Origin: Candidatus Bathyarchaeota archaeon
GTDB taxonomy: Archaea; Thermoproteota; Bathyarchaeia; TCS64
Length of the DNA: 7,722 nucleotides
NCBI GenBank assembly: GCA_016867505.1
Contig: VGJH01000054.1
Location: 1 to 7,722, forward strand
Direction: 5' to 3'
Shown here: one piece after another, positions 1 through 3,961 of the stretch
Position numbering within the stretch: position 1 is the stretch's first letter
Layout: every line of letters begins with the position of its first letter
Position numbers and translations under genes: made by a program
The notes under the pieces: model-generated
Databases searched by the model: none
The model's input: only the letters and a program-made list of their open reading frames with translations
Told to the model about the DNA's origin: nothing

Positions 1-78
1 CGAGTATGTTTTCCAGTCAGGTTTGGATAATGTCTTTAATAACCTGTCAGCACTCTGGAGAAAATCGTTTAATCCCAT
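1..78 (-). CDS. secE: Protein translocase subunit SecE/Sec61-gamma, N-terminal part, cut by window edge
   Basis: The first 26 codons of a minus-strand gene run off the left edge. The peptide starts MGLNDFLQSADRLLKTLSKP, the amphipathic cytoplasmic N-terminus expected of the archaeal Sec61-gamma/SecE subunit. The single transmembrane helix would follow beyond the window. SecE clamps the SecY channel in the membrane. The ATG at 76-78 is preceded by a GGTG Shine-Dalgarno site (87-90, minus) with 8 bases between. The gene lies 42 bases downstream of ftsY, and ftsY-secE (then nusG and rpl11) is a familiar archaeal order, which supports the call. Only about 40 percent of a typical 55-65 residue protein is visible, so identity rests on this short match plus context. 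Confidence 0.72.
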   Translation of the reverse strand, partial: MGLNDFLQSADRLLKTLSKPDWKTYS

Positions 79-120
79 ATATTCCGCACCTTACCAATCA
101 GTATAAGCTTAAATCCTTTA

Positions 121-1029
121 CTAATCCTGAATCAATTTTTCTGCAAACCAACCAGGATCAAATGGTTGTAAATCATCGTAACCTTGGCCTATACCAATGT
201 AAATTACTGGTTTATTTGTTAAATAACTGACACTTAAACTGGCTCCACCTTTTGCATCTGCATCAACTTTCGTTAGGACTGTGGCGTCAAAACCAACTGA
301 GTCATTAAAAGTCTTAGCTTGTTCAGTAGCATCATTTCCGATGAGGCTATCAAGAATCATAATTGTTAAATTTGGATTAACAACCCTTTTGATTTTTGTT
401 AATTCATCCATCAAGTTTCTATTTGTCTGCATTCTACCAGCTGTATCTATTAAAACAATGTCAATACCTTTTGCCTTCGCATGTTGCATTGCATCAAAAC
501 CTACCGCTGCAGAGTCAGAACCATATTGATGTTTTATGATTTTTACTTCAAGTCTACGAGCATGCTCTTCTAATTGCTCAATTGCTCCTGCACGGTAAGT
601 GTCACCTGAAGCCATTACTACACTAAAACCTTTTTTCATAAATAATCTAGCAAATTTAGCGATCGTTGTAGTCTTACCTGTACCATTGATCCCAACAAAC
701 ATTATGCTGAAAGGCTCATTTTTTGACTTTGATTCGTTTACCATTTTAACTAGATCAAAATTATTTTTACTAACCATAACTGCTTCTATCGATTCTTTTA
801 AAGCATTTTTAACAGGTGTTAACTTGTCACCAAATCTGGGGCTTTCTTTACCAATTAGTCGAGTTTTTAATTCATCACATATTCGTTCAGCTACTTGGAC
901 TGAAACATCATTACTGATTAGCTGAAGCTGTAATTCCCAAATTAATGGTTCAAGATCTTTCTCAGTTAAACCTGTTTTCGAAATTTTATCGACTAAGCCT
1001 TTAAAACTCTGTTTGAGTTTTTCAAACAC
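121..1029 (-). CDS. ftsY: Signal recognition particle receptor FtsY (SRP GTPase)
   Basis: This is the membrane-associated SRP receptor. It forms a GTP-dependent complex with SRP54/Ffh and hands ribosome-nascent chains to the SecYE channel. The 302-residue protein has an N domain (about 1-90, helical bundle) and a G domain (about 105-302). Visible GTPase motifs are the P-loop GINGTGKTT (113-121), the SRP-specific SGDTYRAGAIEQL (141-153), DTAGR (195-199), TKVD (253-256) and GQGYDDL (281-287) near the end. It lacks the long acidic A domain of many bacterial FtsY proteins, as is usual in archaea. The start is GTG at 1027-1029; its first base overlaps the last base of the pfdA TAG stop (TAGTG), and a GGGG site lies about 10 bases upstream, so translation is probably coupled to pfdA. 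secE follows 42 bases downstream. Confidence 0.96.
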   Translation of the reverse strand: MFEKLKQSFKGLVDKISKTGLTEKDLEPLIWELQLQLISNDVSVQVAERICDELKTRLIGKESPRFGDKLTPVKNALKESIEAVMVSKNNFDLVKMVNESKSKNEPFSIMFVGINGTGKTTTIAKFARLFMKKGFSVVMASGDTYRAGAIEQLEEHARRLEVKIIKHQYGSDSAAVGFDAMQHAKAKGIDIVLIDTAGRMQTNRNLMDELTKIKRVVNPNLTIMILDSLIGNDATEQAKTFNDSVGFDATVLTKVDADAKGGASLSVSYLTNKPVIYIGIGQGYDDLQPFDPGWFAEKLIQD

Positions 1030-1466
1030 TACTGAGATGCCCCTTGTAGTTCAGCAGATAACCTATTTGCTACATTCTGATATATTTCCATTTGTTGAAG
1101 TATTTGACTTAACTGTTCTTCTACAGAGGTTTTAGCTTTAGTAACTTCTTCTAATCTATTATTTATCTCTTTTATTGCGTCTTCAATCTTCATTTCAACC
1201 GATATATCAGCGCCTATTCCAACAACTACTGTACTTAGATCACCTGTTTTACCCTGTACAAATGTTCCTCCCCCTATAGGAATTAAAATTGGGTTGTTAT
1301 TGGGTAAATCTTTCATATCTTGTAATGTCTGTTGTGAAATTTGTAGATCTGAAGAAGCTGAAGTGAGAATCTGAAATCTTTGCTGTAATATTTGGACAGA
1401 ATTCTCCATCAATTGATATTCATATAATATTCGTCTAAGTTGCTCCTCTTTGTTGGGAGAGGCCAA
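1029..1466 (-). CDS. pfdA: Prefoldin alpha subunit
   Basis: This is the alpha subunit of the hexameric prefoldin (GimC) chaperone (two alpha, four beta), which captures unfolded chains with its coiled-coil tentacles and passes them to the thermosome. The 145 residues show the class layout: an N-terminal coiled coil (about 5-52), a central beta-hairpin region (about 60-92, with LIPIGGGTFVQG and VVVGIGADISVEM) and a C-terminal coiled coil (about 93-140). Length is normal for the family. The start is TTG at 1464-1466, one base after the rplX stop. It is chosen because a GGTGA Shine-Dalgarno site sits 6 bases upstream and the next internal start would remove most of the first helix. The stop overlaps the ftsY GTG by one base. 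Confidence 0.94.
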   Translation of the reverse strand: MASPNKEEQLRRILYEYQLMENSVQILQQRFQILTSASSDLQISQQTLQDMKDLPNNNPILIPIGGGTFVQGKTGDLSTVVVGIGADISVEMKIEDAIKEINNRLEEVTKAKTSVEEQLSQILQQMEIYQNVANRLSAELQGASQ

Positions 1467-1467
1467 T

Positions 1468-1686
1468 CTAATTCACCGGACTCGTTTCTTCTTTCTGAAC
1501 TTCTTCAACACTAATAATTGTTATTTGGGATCTTTTAGCCCTATGTCTACTACCGAATTCTGCGTATATTTTTTCAAGTGCATGTTCAAGTTTGGCTGCT
1601 TGGATCTCTTTTTTGAATTCGATGGGGATAAATAATTTGTGTTTGGTAATTTGACCTGTTATTTTGAATGTTTTAGTTTCAGTCAT
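1468..1686 (-). CDS. rplX: 50S ribosomal protein L18Ae (LX, L20a)
   Basis: This is the 72-residue archaeal LX protein, the single-domain homologue of half of eukaryotic L18a/eL20, part of the large ribosomal subunit. The sequence opens TETKTFKITGQITK and contains FKKEIQA, the LEHALEKIYAEFGSRHRAKR segment and an ITIISVEEV strand, as expected for LX. Length is close to the family norm. The ATG (1684-1686) overlaps the rpl31e stop in an ATGA junction, so the two genes are translationally coupled. pfdA begins one base after the TAG stop. In many archaea a translation initiation factor 6 gene sits between L31e and LX; here the genes overlap and there is no room for it. Confidence 0.93.
   Translation of the reverse strand: MTETKTFKITGQITKHKLFIPIEFKKEIQAAKLEHALEKIYAEFGSRHRAKRSQITIISVEEVQKEETSPVN
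1473..1477 (-). promoter_or_regulatory. Ribosome binding site deciding the TTG start of pfdA
   Basis: The minus strand reads GGTGA here, inside the last codons of rplX. It lies 6 bases before the TTG at 1466 and matches the archaeal anti-Shine-Dalgarno sequence. It is the main argument for the non-ATG start of the prefoldin gene. Confidence 0.6.
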
Positions 1687-1952
1687 TCTTTCTTCTCAGC
1701 CTCTGCTAAGGTTATTGTTACTACGCCTTCAGAATCTTTTACTAATTTTACTCTAATTTTATGAGGAGGTGATTTAATTCCCCGTGCCCAAATAGTTTCA
1801 TTCACTAAAGGATCTAACACTACTTTTTCTGATTTCATATGACGTTTAACGAAAGATTTCAATACAGTAATTGCTCGTTCTGATCTCCGATAGCGTTGTG
1901 CATTCCAAGCTTCTTTTAATGGAACTGTGTATATACGCTCTTGTTCTGACAT
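1683..1952 (-). CDS. rpl31e: 50S ribosomal protein L31e
   Basis: This is an 89-residue eL31 protein of the large subunit, which in the eukaryotic/archaeal ribosome lies near the peptide exit tunnel. Recognisable segments are RIYTVPLKEAWNAQRYRRSE (6-25), AITVLKSFVKRHMK and LVNETIWARGIKSPPHKIRV, followed by a short acidic tail. The ATG is at 1950-1952, 9 bases after the rpl39e stop. The upstream Shine-Dalgarno site is weak (a GGAT about 12-15 bases before the start), so initiation may rely on coupling to rpl39e. The TGA stop overlaps the rplX ATG. Confidence 0.96.
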   Translation of the reverse strand: MSEQERIYTVPLKEAWNAQRYRRSERAITVLKSFVKRHMKSEKVVLDPLVNETIWARGIKSPPHKIRVKLVKDSEGVVTITLAEAEKKE

Positions 1953-1961
1953 TTTTCATCA

Positions 1962-2120
1962 TTAATCCTTTAATTTTCTAGTACGCCAAGCTCTAATTGT
2001 TTTTGGGCTATACCTAATTTTACCTCTAGTTTTAGCAACGATCCATGCTGGTACAGACTTAGTCTGTTTACCCGCTTTTATTAAGCGTAACTTATACGCT
2101 AGTGGTTTATTTCTCGCCAT
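1962..2120 (-). CDS. rpl39e: 50S ribosomal protein L39e
   Basis: This is a short, very basic 52-residue gene. The peptide begins MARNKPLAYKLRLIKAGKQT, continues with SVPAWIVAKTRGKIRYSPK and ends RAWRTRKLKD, the full pattern of eL39, which lines the polypeptide exit tunnel. The ATG is at 2118-2120 and the TAA at 1962-1964. The start lies two bases after the PDCD5-family stop, and a GGAGA Shine-Dalgarno site sits inside the end of that upstream gene. The rpl39e-rpl31e pair is one of the most conserved archaeal gene neighbourhoods, which supports the call. Confidence 0.96.
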   Translation of the reverse strand: MARNKPLAYKLRLIKAGKQTKSVPAWIVAKTRGKIRYSPKTIRAWRTRKLKD

Positions 2121-2122
2121 TG

Positions 2123-2467
2123 TTAGATTCTCCTTATACTGATATCCCTCTTCTGTTGCTGCCCTTCAAGCTGAGAGAGGATCCTTTTTAACATCTCATC
2201 CGTTATCGGGAGTGGGATTTTTCCAGTTTGAGCCAATTGAAGCAGTTGAAGCTCTAATTGTTGTCCAAACTCAGGGCGTACCATTTTGATGTTAGTGAGC
2301 CTTTGTCTTGCCTCAGGAGTTAAGAGTTTCCTCATCAAAGCTTGTTTTTGAGCCTCAGCTTCTACTTGAGCTTGTACTCTCTGTTGTTCTTCGCTTTGAT
2401 TTTGTCTAGCTTGGAGCTCAGCCATCCGCTGTGCTCTAAGCCTTTGAAGCTCTTCTTCGGAAGACAT
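2123..2467 (-). CDS. PDCD5-family DNA-binding protein
   Basis: This 114-residue protein belongs to the archaeal PDCD5/TFAR19-related family of small double-stranded DNA-binding proteins. Its precise cellular role in archaea is not settled. The N-terminal half (about 3-45) is a long charged helix rich in Gln, Glu and Arg. The family core follows: [20 protein letters not shown] (43-62), [22 protein letters not shown] (63-84) and [13 protein letters not shown] (88-100), then a basic tail. Length is typical. The ATG at 2465-2467 lies 15 bases after the rps19e stop behind a weak site (GTGA). Lying between rps19e and rpl39e is the usual archaeal arrangement and hints at a link with ribosome biogenesis or growth-rate control (inference). 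Confidence 0.93.
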   Translation of the reverse strand: MSSEEELQRLRAQRMAELQARQNQSEEQQRVQAQVEAEAQKQALMRKLLTPEARQRLTNIKMVRPEFGQQLELQLLQLAQTGKIPLPITDEMLKRILSQLEGQQQKRDISIRRI

Positions 2468-2482
2468 TAGAGTTCACACGTT

Positions 2483-2938
2483 TTAATAGATCTTTAACTC
2501 AGGTTTATCCCTATCTAGATCTTTCTTTATTTGGGTGGACATAGCGTCTAATAGACTGCGACCTTTTTTACTTATTATTCGTCCATTTTTTTCAACTTTT
2601 TCAACGAGTCCAGCTTTTTCCATCTGTTTTAAACTATTTCTAATTATGCTACCGCCTGCTAATCTGTGGTGTGCTGGAAAGTTGCCTATTCTTTTACGAC
2701 CACCATATTCTTTTCTTAGCCTTTGAACACCGATTGGTCCATTTAAATATAATTTTCTTAAAAGTGAAGCGCTTCGAACATACCACCAATCATTTATTTG
2801 GGGTACTCTCTCAACATGGCTTCCTGTTTTTACATATTCTACCCACTCAGGAGGGGTTACTTCTTTAACATTCTCTTTGAAATAACTGCTAAGTTTTGAA
2901 ATGAGCACGTCAGCAGGCACATCGTATACAGTTGTCAC
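2483..2938 (-). CDS. rps19e: 30S ribosomal protein S19e
   Basis: This 151-residue eS19 is a small-subunit protein specific to archaea and eukaryotes and needed for small-subunit maturation in those studied. The sequence has the family opening TVYDVPADVLISKL (3-16), the PPEWVEYVKTGSHVERVPQ segment (29-47), NDWWYVRSASLLRKLY (49-64), the YGGRKRIG loop (78-85) and the winged-helix part with SIIRNSLKQMEKAGLVEK (97-114) and GRIISKKGRSLLDAM. Length is normal. The start is GTG at 2936-2938; the family N-terminus fits exactly there. It is the first recognised gene of the minus-strand operon. Only a weak GGGAT lies upstream, and the GTG overlaps the stop of a small upstream frame, suggesting reinitiation or coupling. 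Confidence 0.96.
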   Translation of the reverse strand: MTTVYDVPADVLISKLSSYFKENVKEVTPPEWVEYVKTGSHVERVPQINDWWYVRSASLLRKLYLNGPIGVQRLRKEYGGRKRIGNFPAHHRLAGGSIIRNSLKQMEKAGLVEKVEKNGRIISKKGRSLLDAMSTQIKKDLDRDKPELKIY

Positions 2939-3018
2939 GTTATATCCCTATCCCAGATGCTAGTTGATCGTTGCGAAAGAAGCATATATGTGTAGCTTTT
3001 CGCCTCGAGTTTTAGCAA
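2935..3018 (-). CDS. Possible leader ORF overlapping the rps19e start
   Basis: A 27-codon frame on the minus strand opens with TTG at 3018 (or ATG at 2985, giving 16 codons) and ends in a TGA at 2935-2937 that overlaps the rps19e GTG start (GTGA). A GAGGT Shine-Dalgarno-like site lies at 3025-3029, 6 bases before the TTG. The peptide starts MLKLEAKSYTYMLLSQRSTS and resembles no family I know. The GTGA overlap is typical of coupled genes. Against it, the best TATA-like box (3036-3050) would place the transcript start near 3015, excluding the TTG's site and leaving only the ATG version. A chance frame is quite possible. Confidence 0.3.
   Translation of the reverse strand: MLKLEAKSYTYMLLSQRSTSIWDRDIT
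2973..3003 (-). other. Hairpin in the rps19e leader
   Basis: GCGAAA (2973-2978) and AGC (2981-2983) pair with GCT (2995-2997) and TTTCGC (2998-3003), giving a 6+3 base-pair stem with a 2-base bulge and an 11-base loop. It lies 35 bases upstream of the rps19e GTG, inside the expected leader. A competing pairing of GTTGC (2970-2974) with GCAAC (3015-3019) would disrupt its base. This could be an RNA control element or a factor-binding site; no known leader class is recognised. Confidence 0.45.
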
Positions 3019-3021
3019 CTC
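3007..3021 (-). other. Small hairpin upstream of the main leader hairpin
   Basis: GAGTT (3007-3011) and AACTC (3017-3021) form a 5-base-pair stem with a 5-base loop, three bases from the larger hairpin at 2973-3003. If the promoter at 3036-3050 is used, this element sits at the very 5' end of the transcript. Confidence 0.3.
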
Positions 3022-3035
3022 TTAACCTCACAATT

Positions 3036-3050
3036 AACATAAAAAGGTTT
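3036..3050 (-). promoter_or_regulatory. Candidate TATA-box promoter of the rps19e operon
   Basis: On the minus strand AAACCTTTTTATGTT resembles an archaeal BRE/TATA element. Transcription would start about 25 bases downstream, near 3015, giving a leader of roughly 75 bases before rps19e. The whole gap 2939-3110 is AT-rich and has other possible TATA boxes (for example TTATAA-like at 3051-3060), so the assignment is tentative. Confidence 0.4.
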
Positions 3051-3076
3051 AGTTATAATACGAAAATACATTAATT

Positions 3077-3082
3077 AAAAAA
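3077..3082 (-). terminator. T-run downstream of the zinc-knuckle gene
   Basis: Six consecutive T on the minus strand lie about 28 bases past the stop of the small CxxC protein gene and ahead of the rps19e promoter. Oligo-T tracts without a hairpin are the usual intrinsic termination signal in archaea. The surrounding sequence is AT-rich, so the evidence is modest. Confidence 0.35.
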
Positions 3083-3110
3083 TGGATTATGAAAATATTT
3101 TTTATTTGTT

Positions 3111-3389
3111 TTATTGTTTAACATAAAACTCTATAAAACCACAAAGGGTGCATCTATAAGTTTTGATATTCAAAATTGCTGTTGTTTCTCTGCCTAAAAA
3201 TCCTTTTTTACCTGTTTTTTCTTCCCAATACGGGTATACTGTTGATGGTTGACCCATTTGCATATTACCGAAAGTACTCATTGGATTCATTGCACTCATT
3301 GCACCATTTGATGCGGGTATATCGATCCTGATGTCGCCATCTTTCATTGCCCCACCGCATTTTGAGCAGTTTTTGATTGTATCAGACAT
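3111..3389 (-). CDS. Small protein with two CxxC zinc knuckles, function unknown
   Basis: This 92-residue protein has a probable zinc ribbon built from two distant knuckles: CSKCGG (C8, C11) and YRCTLCGFIEFY (C80, C83). The pattern of CxxCGG-M-x-G near the start, a YPYWEE segment (53-57) and a terminal yrCxxCGxiE motif resembles small uncharacterised zinc-ribbon proteins of archaea and bacteria (DUF-type); I cannot name the exact family. Between the knuckles lies a flexible-looking stretch rich in Met, Asn, Ser and Gly (about 27-48). There is no signal peptide or membrane segment, so it is probably cytoplasmic. The ATG (3387-3389) has no clear Shine-Dalgarno site; the mRNA may have only a short leader. 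It is divergent from rpl12 and not overlapping the rps19e operon, so it appears to be its own unit. Confidence 0.8.
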   Translation of the reverse strand: MSDTIKNCSKCGGAMKDGDIRIDIPASNGAMSAMNPMSTFGNMQMGQPSTVYPYWEEKTGKKGFLGRETTAILNIKTYRCTLCGFIEFYVKQ

Positions 3390-3440
3390 GCGAGGAATAT
3401 GTAGTGATACTTTCTATTAAGCTTCGCCACCGTAAACTAT

Positions 3441-3459
3441 GTTTTTTAACTAATCTTTT
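3441..3459 (-). promoter_or_regulatory. Candidate promoter of the zinc-knuckle gene
   Basis: On the minus strand a purine-rich AAAAGATTAG is followed by TTAAAAAAC, a plausible BRE/TATA pair. The transcript would start near 3420, about 30 bases before the ATG at 3389. It shares the 158-base divergent gap with the rpl12 promoter. Confidence 0.35.
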
Positions 3460-3485
3460 GATTTAAAATAGGAAAGATTAAAAAG
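3460..3485 (+). promoter_or_regulatory. Candidate promoter of rpl12
   Basis: Two TATA-like elements lie here: ATTTAAAATA (3461-3470) and, after the purine-rich GGAAAGA, TTAAAAA (3478-3484). The second would start transcription near 3507 and leave about 40 bases of leader before the rpl12 ATG. Which one is used cannot be decided from sequence. Confidence 0.4.
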
Positions 3486-3534
3486 AACCTGCATTGCACC
3501 TATCATAGCAGTTCCAGATTAGGAATAGCATTCA

Positions 3535-3540
3535 AAGGTG
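3535..3540 (+). promoter_or_regulatory. Ribosome binding site of rpl12
   Basis: AAGGTG lies 7 bases before the ATG at 3548, a good match to the archaeal anti-Shine-Dalgarno sequence, and confirms the start of rpl12. Confidence 0.65.
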
Positions 3541-3547
3541 TAACATT

Positions 3548-3847
3548 ATGGAATACATGTATGCCGCTATGCTCCTCTACAGCGCGAAGAAGCCAATAAC
3601 AGAGGAGGCAGTTACAGCGATACTTAATGCCGCCGGTATCACAGCCGATGGTGTACGCGTTAAGGCACTTTGTGCCGCTCTTGCGGAAGTTAATATTGAA
3701 GAAGCTCTTAAGGCTCCAGTTTTCGCCGCTGCTCCAGCTACTGCTCCAGTTGCAGAAGTTAAGAAAGAGGAAGCAAAGCCAGCTGAGAAGCCAAAAGAAG
3801 AGAAGAAAGAAGAAGATTTGCAAGGATTGGGCGCACTCTTCGGTTAA
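3548..3847 (+). CDS. rpl12: 50S ribosomal protein L12 (archaeal P1-type stalk protein)
   Basis: This 99-residue stalk protein binds L10 as dimers and recruits elongation and initiation GTPases to the large subunit. The N-terminal dimerisation domain (1-56) opens MEYMYAAMLLYSAKKPITEE. It is followed by an Ala/Pro-rich hinge (57-70), a highly charged Lys/Glu segment (71-90) and the conserved C-terminal factor-binding tail LQGLGALFG. Length is near the archaeal norm. The ATG is supported by AAGGTG 7 bases upstream. Archaeal L12 usually follows L10 in the L11-L1-L10-L12 operon; here it stands alone on the opposite strand to the secE-containing cluster, with its own promoter and synthetase genes downstream. 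Confidence 0.96.
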   Translation: MEYMYAAMLLYSAKKPITEEAVTAILNAAGITADGVRVKALCAALAEVNIEEALKAPVFAAAPATAPVAEVKKEEAKPAEKPKEEKKEEDLQGLGALFG

Positions 3848-3961
3848 CTTTCCCAAAATTTCTTCAGGTTATTTTAACTCAATCCAATTTTTAGGAATCG
3901 ATTCCCATGCATGCACAGTCAAATCGATGTCGATTTGTTTATGTGTTCGGGAGCATAATGT
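3848..3961 (+). promoter_or_regulatory. rpl12-alaS intergenic region with two palindromes
   Basis: A T5 run (3888-3892) could help end the rpl12 transcript, and a TATTTTAA-like box near 3870-3876 could start alaS. A perfect 12-base palindrome GGAATCGATTCC lies at 3894-3905, and an inverted repeat CAAATCGA-TG-TCGATTTG at 3920-3937. Both are centred on or contain ATCGAT and their centres are about 29 bases apart. As RNA the second could form a 7-base-pair hairpin with a 4-base loop just before the alaS start. This suggests an operator or leader control site for alaS, or a terminator for rpl12; the role is inference. Confidence 0.45.
3949..3953 (+). promoter_or_regulatory. Candidate ribosome binding site for the upstream alaS start
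   Basis: GGGAG lies 8 bases before the TTG at 3962. A competing GGTG (3983-3986) lies 5 bases before the in-frame TTG at 3992, so the alaS start is not settled by these sites. Confidence 0.4.

Noticed and set aside
6..230. Plus-strand 74-codon open frame
   Set aside because: It lies opposite ftsY and secE, has no recognisable family pattern, and both minus-strand genes are convincing.
2939..3110. tRNA or C/D-box RNA in the rps19e leader hairpins
   Set aside because: There is no cloverleaf, T-loop or paired C and D boxes; only simple hairpins are visible.
3503..3856. Minus-strand 117-codon frame opposite rpl12
   Set aside because: It is antisense to the well-supported rpl12; the Phe/Leu/Trp-rich run is the complement of the Lys/Glu-rich tail, not a membrane protein.
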